The notes beneath the pieces are model-generated. The model was not told the origin of the DNA, did no database searches, and was given only the letters and a program-made list of their open reading frames with translations. A stretch of DNA of 61,241 nt from Saprospiraceae bacterium (GTDB lineage Bacteria; Bacteroidota; Bacteroidia; Chitinophagales; Saprospiraceae). Location: contig JAHDIN010000017.1 of NCBI GenBank assembly GCA_020630775.1, positions 1 to 61,241 of the forward strand, in the 5' to 3' direction. The position numbers and the translations under genes were made by a program. This document shows positions 47,545 through 57,343 of the stretch, piece after piece (the stretch's first letter is position 1; every line of letters begins with the position of its first letter).

Positions 47545-48765
47545 ATGAAGAAGTGGATTCTTATTATTGTATCTATCGCTTTTGCACAGTATAATTATGG
47601 TCAAAGTATAATTGCATCATATAGCTTTGATAACTGCACAGTAGATGAGGATACAGGAAACTACCCCAATAACTTTGTCCGAAATAATATCAACTGTGAG
47701 TGTGGAGTTACACCTAGCTCAACATCACTGCGTTTTGATGGTTCTGCAGATACTATTTTTTTAGATGAGGGTATAAAAGATATATTCCTTGGGGATTTTT
47801 CAATGAGCTTCTACTTTTGGGTTGATGATGCTTTTGAAGAATATCCACTGTTTTCAATAAACAACGCTTGTCAAAGAGACTCTTCGTTTTTAATCAGATA
47901 CTTGCCTTTTTCTGAATCCATAGAAGTAAAATACTCGATTGGTTCGGTTGCTGGAGTTGATATTCGAGCAGACATTAGTCAAGATGTATGTTGGCATCAT
48001 TTCTTATTATCTAGAGAAGGTGACTTTTTTACACTTTATATAGATGGAGAATTTGTTGAAATCGAAGAAGAAAGAACACCTTTGGCTTTAGGCTCAAATC
48101 ACACTGTAAATATTGGTTATTCGCAATGCATTGATCCCTCACTGGTCAACAGTGATATTTTCTTTAGAGGCCGCATGGATAATCTGGTATTCTATGACTC
48201 GGCCATAAATGATGAAGATTTTATTCAATCCTTATTGGTTTTTCCAGATCAATTGATTACTCAAGACACCACAATTTTTCTTGGAGATATTGCCGATATA
48301 AGATCTGGTCATACATGTGCCCCAAATATAGATTGGTCCCCAGCAGCTGGTATCCTGGATTTGGCTAATGCTAATACAGAAGCTAGTCCAGCTCAAACTA
48401 CAGATTATATTATTACGTATGATCACGGTGGTTGCCAAAGTATGGATGAAATTACAATCAGTGTAGTCTCTCCTGATAATATTGATTGCAATAACATACT
48501 TCTACCTTCTGCTTTCACACCCAATCTTGATGGTCTCAATGATGAGTTTTTTATAAGCAATAGCTTTATCATCGAAGACTTAAGTCGTTTTGAAATCTTT
48601 GATAAATGGGGTATGCTTCTCTTTGAAACCACTAATAAAGATCAAAGCTGGGATGGTAATTTTAGAGGAACAAAAATGCCTCCTTCTACTTATATCTATA
48701 AGATTGAGTATGATTGTAAAGGAGAAGCATTTCAAAAAACAGGCAGTTTTAATATTTTGAAGTAA
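47545..48765 (+). CDS. T9SS-exported LamG-like protein with type B sorting domain
   Basis: 406 residues. A signal peptide (cleavage near NYGQS) precedes a concanavalin/LamG-like jelly roll (about 20-225; IIASYSFDNCTVDEDTGN, GDFSMSFYFWVDD, WHHFLLSREGDFFTLYIDGEF, RMDNLVFYDSAI). The C-terminal gliding-motility-associated domain (about 315-406) has LPSAFTPNLDGLNDEF, FEIFDKWGMLLFET and PSTYIYKIEYDC. It would be exported by the T9SS and may bind glycan or protein at the surface. Confidence 0.88.
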   Translation: MKKWILIIVSIAFAQYNYGQSIIASYSFDNCTVDEDTGNYPNNFVRNNINCECGVTPSSTSLRFDGSADTIFLDEGIKDIFLGDFSMSFYFWVDDAFEEYPLFSINNACQRDSSFLIRYLPFSESIEVKYSIGSVAGVDIRADISQDVCWHHFLLSREGDFFTLYIDGEFVEIEEERTPLALGSNHTVNIGYSQCIDPSLVNSDIFFRGRMDNLVFYDSAINDEDFIQSLLVFPDQLITQDTTIFLGDIADIRSGHTCAPNIDWSPAAGILDLANANTEASPAQTTDYIITYDHGGCQSMDEITISVVSPDNIDCNNILLPSAFTPNLDGLNDEFFISNSFIIEDLSRFEIFDKWGMLLFETTNKDQSWDGNFRGTKMPPSTYIYKIEYDCKGEAFQKTGSFNILK

Positions 48766-48787
48766 TTTCATATCAAATTATAATCTG

Positions 48788-49456
48788 ATGTTTTCAAGGA
48801 TGTTTCTTTGCAGCTTTTGCGCTTTTGCACTTCTTTGCTGCAAACATGACGTACATAATCAATCAAATAATTCAACCAATGAACAAGAATCATCAGATCT
48901 ATCTACGTCTATTTCAGAAGCTGAAGCGAAGCAGATAGAGGAGGAAACAGCGTTTGAAGTTGAAGTTGAAGTTGAAGGTGAGGTTGAAGATGAAGGTGGA
49001 GTTCGCGACGCTGCGGTCGCAGATGCAGACTTAGTGTCGGATGGAGTAGCAACTAAAAAGCCTCAGGCTAAAAAACCGAAGAAGAAAAAGAAAAAATACT
49101 ATCCCAAGATTGAATTTGAACAGATGGTATTTGAATTTGATACAATCACAGAAGGGGATACGATAGGGCATAATTTTAAATTTACCAATACTGGAAAAGC
49201 GCCGCTAAACATTAAAAGCGCCAATGCTTCTTGTGGTTGTGCACAACCAAGTTTTCCGTTCCTAGCCATTGAACCGGGCCAATCGGATGAAATACGAGTT
49301 AAGTTTATAAGTATTGGCAAAGAAGGTTATCAATCACCAGAAATTACAGTAAAGTCTGATGGTTCTCGCTACCCCATTGTATTGAAAATGGAGGGCTTTG
49401 TTAGAGCTCGACCAAAAGTTGAAGAGAGCGAAAAAGATAGTTTAGGTAATAAATAA
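48788..49456 (+). CDS. DUF1573 lipoprotein
   Basis: 222 residues. A lipoprotein signal (FALLCCKHD) leads into a low-complexity linker: a Glu/Val repeat (EVEVEVEGEVEDEGG, coded by repeated gttgaa), Ala/Asp, then Lys-rich KKPKKKKKKYY (about 98-108). The DUF1573 beta-sandwich is at about 112-205 (FDTITEGDTIGHNFKFTNTG, SANASCGCAQPSFP, PGQSDEIRVKF). DUF1573 proteins are common Bacteroidota envelope proteins of unknown role. It is 22 bp after the LamG gene and probably co-transcribed with it. Confidence 0.85.
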   Translation: MFSRMFLCSFCAFALLCCKHDVHNQSNNSTNEQESSDLSTSISEAEAKQIEEETAFEVEVEVEGEVEDEGGVRDAAVADADLVSDGVATKKPQAKKPKKKKKKYYPKIEFEQMVFEFDTITEGDTIGHNFKFTNTGKAPLNIKSANASCGCAQPSFPFLAIEPGQSDEIRVKFISIGKEGYQSPEITVKSDGSRYPIVLKMEGFVRARPKVEESEKDSLGNK

Positions 49457-49562
49457 TTACTGAATAGCGCAATTAGAATACATCATAATTAAATTTCTTA
49501 CGTACTTGAGATTATGATATTCAACACTTTATCTTTTTGCCTCGCCGGCAGGCTTTCCAAAG

Positions 49563-49771
49563 CCGAAACTGCTGTTTCGGTTCTCTCATTTCAAAGCAAG
49601 GTTTACTTGCTTTGAACCAACGCAGTTGGAACTTTCGTTCATGTCTTGAAACAAAAACGAAACAAAAAATTCAAGGCTCATTTCATTTCTTAACGCATCT
49701 GAAAACTGAATTTCCTAAACAGGCTTAAACTCGCATGCAGCTCAAACACAAGCCTGTTTTTAACGGAAATT
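49563..49771. repeat. Palindromic intergenic element with three nested hairpins
   Basis: The 415-bp gap 49457-49871 contains three perfect inverted repeats: CCGAAAC/GTTTCGG (49563-49580), TTCAAAGCAAG/CTTGCTTTGAA (49590-49616) and AAACAGGCTT/AAGCCTGTTT (49717-49759), the last enclosed by AATTTCC/GGAAATT (49709-49771). The layout resembles dispersed REP-like elements of Bacteroidota, and I believe I have seen related sequence between genes elsewhere, but this needs a search. A 63-codon ORF across it is probably not a gene. Confidence 0.7.
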
Positions 49772-49871
49772 AAGCCTTCAGATACTAAAATGAAAAAGGC
49801 CAGATTGAAAAATATTGTAGTTAGTTATAAGCTTGTCGCGTGGATCTTAAATACACCATTCAGAATAGTTA

Positions 49872-52800
49872 TTACCGCACGAGGGTAATCGATCCCTTGT
49901 ACTGGACTGTTTCTCCATCAGAAAATTGCACTTCACCAATATAGACATATACGCCAGGTACAACATCTGCATTGGCTCCAGAACCATAACGACCATCCCA
50001 TCCCATATCTATTGAAGTCGGTGCAGGCGTTTCTTCTAGTTCAAACATCAGGTTGCCCCATCGATCATAAATTCTGAAATAGTTGACTTGCTCAACACCT
50101 TGACCCGTCATAAGCATCAGTCTATTATTAGGAGCCGTTGAGAAAGGAGCAAAAGTGTTTGGCACATATACATTACGCACTGCTTTTACTTCTACAAAAA
50201 TGTCATCAGTAGCTTCACAGCCATTGGCATCTACTACCAAAACCTCAAAGTTGGCTATGGTCGTAGGAACGAAACTGATTGATGAACATTCAGGATCTAA
50301 GCATTCGAATGGTAATTCTGAATTCCAATTATAAGTGAATGGAGCAGTACCTCCATTTAAATTTGCATTGATAATGGCATTTGTAGATCCCAGATCTAAT
50401 ACTAAATCTGGTCCAAGATTAACATCATATACTGGAGGTTGTGGGACATCTATTTCAACAGAAGATGAACATCCAGCTTCATCAAAAACAGCTAATGTTA
50501 CAGGTCCTGGAAATTGTAATACACATGAATCAATAGGCATTCTGGGTCCAATGATATTTATTGACCAAGTATAATTATTGCCTGAGCCTCCGCTGATTGA
50601 ATTAGGGTCTATGCCTATACAAACTCTTTCTCCAGCGCAATTTGGAGGACTGAAATCAAGGGGTTCAAAGCTTATATTCGTTTCTTCCGATAAGGTATAA
50701 CTTTGTACAGCTTCGCAACCACACCCGTCTGTAACAGTAACAGTATAAGTGCCTTCAACTAGACCTAAGGCCAATTGAGAATCAGAGATATTGTCGCTCC
50801 ATTGATAAGTAAAATTGCCACATCCACCATTAGGGGAAATTTCGATTCTACCTGAATCAGAGGCAAAGCAACTTACTTGTGAAATGGAAACTGTATCAAT
50901 AACAATACTATCAGGTTGTGTAATGAAAATAGACTCTACTATTTGACAGCCATTATCATCTTCTATGGTTACAAAATATTCTCCTGCACAAAGGTCATCT
51001 CTAAATGCAGCGTCAGTACCATCATCCCACAAAAAGCTGTAAGCTCCAGAAGTTACGGTCCCACCAGTTGCCGCCAATGAAGCAGATCCATCACAACCAG
51101 CGAAGCAATTGGTCATCGTTGTTGCTAAGGCCATTTGATCAAACTCAAGCAATTCAGGAAAACCAATATTAAAGAATGCAGTATCAGAACAAGTACCATC
51201 AAATCCTACGACAAAGTTTTCGCCGAAAGTTAATGTGTTTGAACTCGCATCAATTACACCAAAATCTTCCTGGCCATTAGACCAGAAAAAGTCATAGACG
51301 CCAACACCTCTAGGATCATCAATAACAGTAACCATAGCAGACCCATCATCACCTTCAAAGCAGCTCGCATCCATCACACTAGCTGCAGGTACTTCAATTT
51401 GGAAATTGTCTGGAACAGTCAAGTCAATGGTGTCTAAAGCTTGACAACCAGAAACATCAGTCACCGTGACGAAGTACATGCCAGGACTTAGAGACACTAA
51501 ATTGCATCCTTGAATATTTAAGCTAGGATCACTCCATTCACATTGACAACCCACACAGTTAAGGAAAGTGATACTACCATCAATGCCATCGGGACAATCA
51601 GGTACATTAGACATGATGTCCAAAACAAAATTGTCGTTTTGGTTAATGAGTGTAATCATCGTATCAATAGTACAGCCTAATGAGTCTCTAAAACTAGCGG
51701 TATAGTCACCAGCATCAAGATCTGTAAGGCTTTGTCCCATTTGGTTTCCAGACCAACCAACAAATTCAATTGGTGGGTTGGCACCGGTAAAGCTATTAAT
51801 CGTAATTGATCCTAGAGCTCCGCCACATGTTGGATTCGAAAAATCTATATCCACGGAAATGTCTGCTTGCATTTCTCCAATTGTGGCCATACCTCTAGAA
51901 AAACATCCATCTGCATCTGTAACCGTAAAGTTGTAATCTCCTGGTGGCACGCCGTCCACCTCGCAATTCATCGCCATGGCTTCGATAGCTGGATCTTCCC
52001 AAGTGCAGGTATATGGTCCTGTACCACCATCAATATTTTCAATTCTTATGATGCCAGAATCAACACCTTCGCAAGCATCTATTTCTACTACATCGAAAGT
52101 TATGTCTACGAGATCACCATCTAATAAAAATTCATGAGTGCTTTCACAATTATCAGAATCCGTAATGGTCACCATATAGTTTCCTGGTGATAAATTCGTA
52201 GGATCACAGCCCACGAAATTAATGTTCCATTCACATTCATAAGGAGCGACACCTCCTTGAATATTGGTAATACTAATAGATCCATTATTGAAAGTAGGGC
52301 AGGTTGGATCAACAATTAAAGTGTCGAAAGTAATACCAGCTGCGGGATCAATAATAATCGTATCTACGGCTACACAGTTTCCTGCTTCAACTTCAACCCA
52401 ATACAAACCAGGCATCGTAAATTCTTGTGTCGGTACTGTGCCTAGTGCATTAGCATCCATGAACCATTGATAGGATCTGATGGGGTTCATGGTTGTATTT
52501 GTAATTTCATTAACGCCCAATTCGCCAGTACCCATATTGTTACAACCTAAAGAAGCGTTTTGCACAATTTCAATATCTAAAGCGGCGCCATCGAAAAGCT
52601 CTATATTTAGTGAATCTGAACAACCCAAATCATCGGTAACAACAACTTTATATGTTCCTGTACTTAGGTCAGATAAAACACTAGTATTATTTGTAGGATC
52701 GTCTTCCCAGAAGAAGTCATAAGTACCACCCCCTCCTAAAACAACCAATTCTGCTATTCCATTATCTTCTCCACAAGATGGATCGGTTGGCATAGCGATT

Positions 52801-54431
52801 AATTCAAGTTCGTCTGCTGGTTCTGTGATGGTAATCAACTGAGAAGTAGAAACGCATCCTCCAGCTCTGGCTTCTACAAAGTAGTTGCCTGCAGGTAAGC
52901 CTAATTGAAAAAGTGTATCATTTCTGGTGCTACCTGGAAATCCGAAAATAGGATTGCTTTGATCATCAAATAATATGTAGCCGTAATTCAAATTAGGATT
53001 TGGATCTACTAGTGTAGCGACAAAGCTTCCACTACTATCTCCCATACATGCTACACTTTGGATTTCAGAAATCTGAACTTCAGATGGTATATCAAAAGGA
53101 ATCTCTGTACAAACGTCGATAATACATCCATTGGCATCTTCTATTTCCATTTTCCATTGTCCAAGAAAATCTAGGAAGAATATATCTTGAAATGGCATAT
53201 TGCTTTCATATTCTGTTCTTGGAAAGCTCCCCATTAAGTACTCGCCACCTGGAAATGGTGTACCACCTCTAGGGATGATTCTTATGAACCCATCTTCAGC
53301 CCCAAAACAAGAAGCGGTATCTAACTCAATATCAAATTCAAGAGGCGAAGTAAAGACATCGATAGTACGCATGAGTACACAGCCATTAGCATCTTCAACT
53401 TCAATATCATATGAGCCATTAATAAGTTGAGATAATGATCTTGAATCACCAGGCATTAAATCACTGAAAATAAATCCTAATGAAGATCGGAGGGTATAAG
53501 GAGCGACCCCACCTCTGAAGTTTTCAATGATTATTTCGCCAGTTGCTGAGTTACCACAAATAGGATCTGTAACCATGACATCAAAATCTAAGCTAGCTTG
53601 TGTGCCTATAGTTATGGTTTCGCTGACCATCATTCCTGTAGCATCCGTTACTTGTATCGTCCATGTACTCGCAGGAAGGTTATTTAATACTTGAGGATTA
53701 AATTCTGTTGTGGAATTCATAAATCCTGGATTGCCATTGGTAACGTCGAATACTTCGTAATCATATGGTCCCGTACCTCCACAAATTGAGAATTCAATAC
53801 TTCCACCTCCAGGTCCTCCTGGGGCGTCGCAAGAACCAAGATCGATAATGGATAGGTCATTACATCCAATTTCTAGACATGTAGATTTTGGATCGTCATT
53901 TATAAGGATAATTTCTTGAACACATATTTCACCATTGATCAGGTAAGAAATTTCTGTGGTTGGGAGGTTTTGAATATCGGCATAACCAAGCTCTGTACAA
54001 TCTGATGGTTCACCTATAGTTTCGAAGCACAGGTTAAATATTTCTGTACCATCATTTACTGTATTTCCTGTTCCATTTGCATCAAACCAAATAACCGGAA
54101 TCAATCCTTGATCTATAAATTGGTTGTTCATAGTATCAATAACCACTAGTCCAGTTAAAACACCTAAATTTTGAAAATAGGTTAGAAATTCTAGTTGAGT
54201 AGGGTCGTAGGAAAAAGTAAATTGAAACGATTGGACATTTGTGAAGTCTTCAACTTTAAATCCAATACAGAAACTTTCACCAGGAAGTATTTCACCTGAA
54301 GGACTTGTAATACAAGTTGAAAGATTGATGTTCGTATTAATTCCTAATTGATCACAAGGGGTTGTTTGCGCAAAGATGTTGCTTGACACAAATAGGGGCA
54401 ACAGCATTAATAACCTCAAAGTCAATTTCAT
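49872..54431 (-). CDS. Large SprB-repeat adhesin-like T9SS cargo
   Basis: 1519 residues. A signal peptide (cleavage near IFAQT) precedes a cohesin-like domain (about 25-180; SFCIGFKVEDFTNVQSFQFTFS). About 14 SprB-type modules of 70-95 residues follow, each with a cysteine, a GxITI-type strand, a GG(VT)xPYxxxW motif and a closing (V)TDxxGC (e.g. GGVAPYECEWN, VTDSDNCEST, ATGGTVTSGAYSFLWDDG). The CHU_C type B sorting domain ends it (YVPNTFAPFSTAP, FRIYDRWGNLMFEL, PGVYVYIGEV). SprB is the mobile gliding adhesin of F. johnsoniae; this is a much shorter relative that could be a surface adhesin or glycan-binding protein. Confidence 0.88.
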   Translation of the reverse strand: MKLTLRLLMLLPLFVSSNIFAQTTPCDQLGINTNINLSTCITSPSGEILPGESFCIGFKVEDFTNVQSFQFTFSYDPTQLEFLTYFQNLGVLTGLVVIDTMNNQFIDQGLIPVIWFDANGTGNTVNDGTEIFNLCFETIGEPSDCTELGYADIQNLPTTEISYLINGEICVQEIILINDDPKSTCLEIGCNDLSIIDLGSCDAPGGPGGGSIEFSICGGTGPYDYEVFDVTNGNPGFMNSTTEFNPQVLNNLPASTWTIQVTDATGMMVSETITIGTQASLDFDVMVTDPICGNSATGEIIIENFRGGVAPYTLRSSLGFIFSDLMPGDSRSLSQLINGSYDIEVEDANGCVLMRTIDVFTSPLEFDIELDTASCFGAEDGFIRIIPRGGTPFPGGEYLMGSFPRTEYESNMPFQDIFFLDFLGQWKMEIEDANGCIIDVCTEIPFDIPSEVQISEIQSVACMGDSSGSFVATLVDPNPNLNYGYILFDDQSNPIFGFPGSTRNDTLFQLGLPAGNYFVEARAGGCVSTSQLITITEPADELELIAMPTDPSCGEDNGIAELVVLGGGGTYDFFWEDDPTNNTSVLSDLSTGTYKVVVTDDLGCSDSLNIELFDGAALDIEIVQNASLGCNNMGTGELGVNEITNTTMNPIRSYQWFMDANALGTVPTQEFTMPGLYWVEVEAGNCVAVDTIIIDPAAGITFDTLIVDPTCPTFNNGSISITNIQGGVAPYECEWNINFVGCDPTNLSPGNYMVTITDSDNCESTHEFLLDGDLVDITFDVVEIDACEGVDSGIIRIENIDGGTGPYTCTWEDPAIEAMAMNCEVDGVPPGDYNFTVTDADGCFSRGMATIGEMQADISVDIDFSNPTCGGALGSITINSFTGANPPIEFVGWSGNQMGQSLTDLDAGDYTASFRDSLGCTIDTMITLINQNDNFVLDIMSNVPDCPDGIDGSITFLNCVGCQCEWSDPSLNIQGCNLVSLSPGMYFVTVTDVSGCQALDTIDLTVPDNFQIEVPAASVMDASCFEGDDGSAMVTVIDDPRGVGVYDFFWSNGQEDFGVIDASSNTLTFGENFVVGFDGTCSDTAFFNIGFPELLEFDQMALATTMTNCFAGCDGSASLAATGGTVTSGAYSFLWDDGTDAAFRDDLCAGEYFVTIEDDNGCQIVESIFITQPDSIVIDTVSISQVSCFASDSGRIEISPNGGCGNFTYQWSDNISDSQLALGLVEGTYTVTVTDGCGCEAVQSYTLSEETNISFEPLDFSPPNCAGERVCIGIDPNSISGGSGNNYTWSINIIGPRMPIDSCVLQFPGPVTLAVFDEAGCSSSVEIDVPQPPVYDVNLGPDLVLDLGSTNAIINANLNGGTAPFTYNWNSELPFECLDPECSSISFVPTTIANFEVLVVDANGCEATDDIFVEVKAVRNVYVPNTFAPFSTAPNNRLMLMTGQGVEQVNYFRIYDRWGNLMFELEETPAPTSIDMGWDGRYGSGANADVVPGVYVYIGEVQFSDGETVQYKGSITLVR

Positions 54432-54824
54432 GTGTTCATTCTCTTATTGCCAGACCTTAAAGACCTCGCTATTGTAAAATTCTTTTGCTTAATAACTCAA
54501 TAGAAGTGCGCTTTTTAGCCCTTTCTATCTAGTTAAATGTAATCTCAACTCAAAATGCCGCATAGATATTCTGCCAAAGGGCATAAATCGGACAACATTT
54601 ATGGGGGAAGACTATTAAAATCGGCAGTGTAAATATAATTGAAATCTGTAATATGTTTCTTAGCCATTTAGCTATACTTACCGAAAACAGGTCGAATTTC
54701 AGCTTATTTCAACACTTTCTACTAAGTATATTCTACTATTTATGAATATGCTGCTTGATATGTCTTGTTCTATCAAAAATTTAGGCTTTTCGTTTTGCAA
54801 GAGGGGAGTAGGAAAGGGATAGGA

Positions 54825-54866
54825 CAAAAAAATTGAGCCTTATTCAATTTTAATGAATAAGGCTCA
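54825..54866 (-). terminator. Terminator of the thioredoxin-SPOR gene
   Basis: TGAGCCTTATTCA (54834-54846) and TGAATAAGGCTCA (54854-54866) form a perfect 13-bp stem with a 7-base loop, followed on the minus strand by a T-run. A second hairpin TTGGTGTCA/TGACACCAA (54869-54899) sits between it and the stop codon, preceded on the minus strand by TATTTTTG. The rest of the 54432-54945 gap shows nothing I can name. Confidence 0.88.
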
Positions 54867-54945
54867 TATTGGTGTCAAGTTTTTGGGATGTGACACCAAA
54901 AATAGGTTCTATTATAATTTGCAGTGGTGCCCTTAAAAATGAACG

Positions 54946-55725
54946 TCAATAAATGATAGCGTCCATTTCGAATTTATCTTTTAGGATCTTTCTAAAACTT
55001 TCAGCTTCAGAGATAGTTTTGAACTCACCAAGCAAAACTTTGTAATGCGTTTTATTCTCTACATAGTCATTCATCACAACGATAGGCTCGATAAACTGAT
55101 CTTTTAAATCTTTAACTTGCTCGAAGGCTCTTACGTAATCCATATGATTACCCACTTGAAGCTTATAATTAGTTTTAAACTTCTCTGCCATTTTGTACTG
55201 GCTGTACAAATGATTTAGACCAGGACCGTTCTTTTCAGAAACTTTAGATGGTTTCACATTAGGTGTCACATCTTTAATAACCCTGTTTGTTGGATTATTA
55301 TGAAAAGATAGGAGAGAGACCATAGACTCAGAACTCAATGTTTTCTCAACTCTTTCAACCATTCTGCCTTCAGAATTAAAAATAAGTATGGTGGGTAACA
55401 TTCTTACTTCGAACTTACCTTTCAACTGGTCTCCTTCGTTAGTTTCTATATCTAATTTTAGAGGAACATAGTTGTCATTTAGTATTTCTACCACTTGATC
55501 GTTCTTGAATGTCGTCTTATCCATCCATTTGCATGGTGTACACCAATCTGCATAGAATTCAACAAAGAACAATCTTCCTTCTTCTTTAGCCTTATTTTGG
55601 CCACTTTCGAAACTTCCTGAATAGAAGTTAACAACATTTGTATTGTTGTTTTCCGGAGCATTTATATCACTCGTCAGACCGAAGGGAAGTACAGTCATGA
55701 GGATAATTTGAATGAGCGTTATCAT
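54946..55725 (-). CDS. Thioredoxin-fold protein with C-terminal SPOR-like domain
   Basis: 260 residues from the ATG at 55725, which starts a normal signal peptide (MITLIQIILMTVLPFGLTS). The frame is open for 50 codons upstream but that part looks non-coding. The thioredoxin domain (about 35-150) has the active site EFYADWCTPCKWMDKTTF and the cis-Pro region RMLPTILIF. A C-terminal region (about 185-260) reads as an SPOR-like fold (NYKLQVGNHMDYVRAFEQV, HYKVLLGEFKTISEAESFRKIL). SPOR domains bind denuded septal peptidoglycan, so a periplasmic redox protein recruited to the cell wall is inferred. Confidence 0.82.
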   Translation of the reverse strand: MITLIQIILMTVLPFGLTSDINAPENNNTNVVNFYSGSFESGQNKAKEEGRLFFVEFYADWCTPCKWMDKTTFKNDQVVEILNDNYVPLKLDIETNEGDQLKGKFEVRMLPTILIFNSEGRMVERVEKTLSSESMVSLLSFHNNPTNRVIKDVTPNVKPSKVSEKNGPGLNHLYSQYKMAEKFKTNYKLQVGNHMDYVRAFEQVKDLKDQFIEPIVVMNDYVENKTHYKVLLGEFKTISEAESFRKILKDKFEMDAIIY

Positions 55726-55990
55726 ATTAGTATTTTTTACTATTTGTAAATATTTGATCAACTGATACTTACGAAAAGCAAAAGCCGTACCACCAGTGAG
55801 GCAGGAGCTCATTACAATCCTACTTTTATACACATTATGATAATTTTTAGTATTTAAAATGTTGATATCTAGCATCTTATATATACAACATTTTGTAAAT
55901 GTTAAAATTTATAACATAACTTTCCATGAATCTCTTAAGCCTATCCTTTTAATTTTCTTAATTTTCGGCGCTTAATGAAAAATCAACTTT

Positions 55991-56980
55991 ATGGGTGACA
56001 TCAAGGCGGTAATTACGGGGGTAGCAGGTTTTGTGCCTGAGGGTATAATCACCAATAAGGATCTTGAAAAGATGGTTGAGACATCTGATGAATGGATCCA
56101 TTCTAGAACGGGTATCAAGCAAAGACATATAGAAAAAGATCCCAATAAAGCCTGCAGTGATTTGGTGGTAGGCGCCGTCCAAAATCTAATTAATAAAACA
56201 GGTTTAGATATACTTGATGTAGAGATGATCATCGTTGCTACAGTGACTGCCGATTATCCTTTTCCTGATACTGCAAACATTGCGGCAAGTAAATTGGGTG
56301 CAAAGAATGCCTTTGGATATGATATCAATGCGGCATGTTCAGGTTTTCTATATGCCCTAACCACCGCTTCAAAATTTATAGAAACAGGCACTTATAAAAA
56401 GATATTAGTGGTTGGCGCAGATCAAATGTCATCTATATTAAATTATGAAGATCGAACCACATGCATTTTGTTTGGTGATGGTGCAGGTGCTGTATTGTTA
56501 GAACCAAGTGAGGGCCCTCATGGTATTCAAGATGCGATCTTAAGAGCTGATGGTGCAGGTGCGGAGTTCTTACATATGAAAGCGGGTGGATCAATGAGTC
56601 CTGCTACGGTAGACACTGTAAATGCGCGCCAACACTTTGTCTACCAAGAAGGAAAAGTGGTCTTTAAAGCAGCTATCAAGGGTATGAGTGAGAGTATTTC
56701 AGATTTGTTAGCTCAAAACAATTTATCTAAAGATGATATTGATTGGATGATCCCCCATCAAGCGAATAAGAGAATTATATACGGAGTCGCTGATTTTATT
56801 GGCTTTCCTCATGAAAAAGTGCTTGTAAACATTGAAAACTATGGAAATACTACAGCAGGTACTATTCCCTTATGTTTGTCTGATTTTGAAGGCCAATTCA
56901 AAAAAGGTGATAAGATCATATTGACCGCATTTGGTGGTGGATTTACCTGGGGTGCTATTCTTTTGGAATGGAATTATTAA
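55991..56980 (+). CDS. fabH: Beta-ketoacyl-ACP synthase III
   Basis: 329 residues of the KAS III family, which condenses acetyl-CoA with malonyl-ACP to start fatty acid synthesis. The catalytic triad is intact: Cys in DINAACSGFLYAL (about 116), His in DWMIPHQANKRI (about 253), Asn in NIENYGNTTAGTIPLC (about 283). The start motif AVITGVAGFVPEGIITN and DEWIHSRTGIKQRHI are typical. It heads the fabH-efp-accB-accC group, linking chain initiation with malonyl-CoA supply. Confidence 0.96.
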   Translation: MGDIKAVITGVAGFVPEGIITNKDLEKMVETSDEWIHSRTGIKQRHIEKDPNKACSDLVVGAVQNLINKTGLDILDVEMIIVATVTADYPFPDTANIAASKLGAKNAFGYDINAACSGFLYALTTASKFIETGTYKKILVVGADQMSSILNYEDRTTCILFGDGAGAVLLEPSEGPHGIQDAILRADGAGAEFLHMKAGGSMSPATVDTVNARQHFVYQEGKVVFKAAIKGMSESISDLLAQNNLSKDDIDWMIPHQANKRIIYGVADFIGFPHEKVLVNIENYGNTTAGTIPLCLSDFEGQFKKGDKIILTAFGGGFTWGAILLEWNY

Positions 56981-57313
56981 GATTCGGTGCCCAATACAGC
57001 TGATCTTAATTGACATTTCTTTAATTATCTAGGAACTTTCTTCATGAAAAGTAGATTAAGTAACTGATAATCAATTTTTTACATATTAAACCTAGACTAT
57101 GCATTAGAAAATCTATTGCGATCCTAAATTGCTGCAAATCAGAAGCTTCGCCAACTTATATTCTCTAACCATAACGGTGCTATGCTTTTCGAATATAAGC
57201 CGCTGATTTATTGCACTTTAAGATCTCATGACGAAGTTCTAACGCATAGTCCGGGTTAAAGGACTTTGCAAAAATTGAACTCTAGGTATATCATAGAGTC
57301 CCTTCAATTTGTA

Positions 57314-57321
57314 TAAATTTG
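57314..57321 (+). promoter_or_regulatory. -7 box TAAATTTG upstream of efp
   Basis: A full TAnnTTTG match ends 22 bp before the efp ATG. The remainder of the 363-bp gap between fabH and efp (56981-57343) holds no ORF or clear hairpin that I can support. Confidence 0.6.
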
Positions 57322-57343
57322 CAGCTTCTAAAACAAACACAAA

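Noticed and set aside
49537..49728. 63-codon plus-strand ORF
   Set aside because: It lies across the palindromic intergenic element, has no start context and its composition follows the hairpins.
54869..54899. Hairpin plus TATTTTTG as a tiny sRNA gene between the thioredoxin-SPOR stop and its terminator
   Set aside because: The would-be RNA is about 65 bases and only a -7-like box supports it; a tandem terminator structure explains it more simply.
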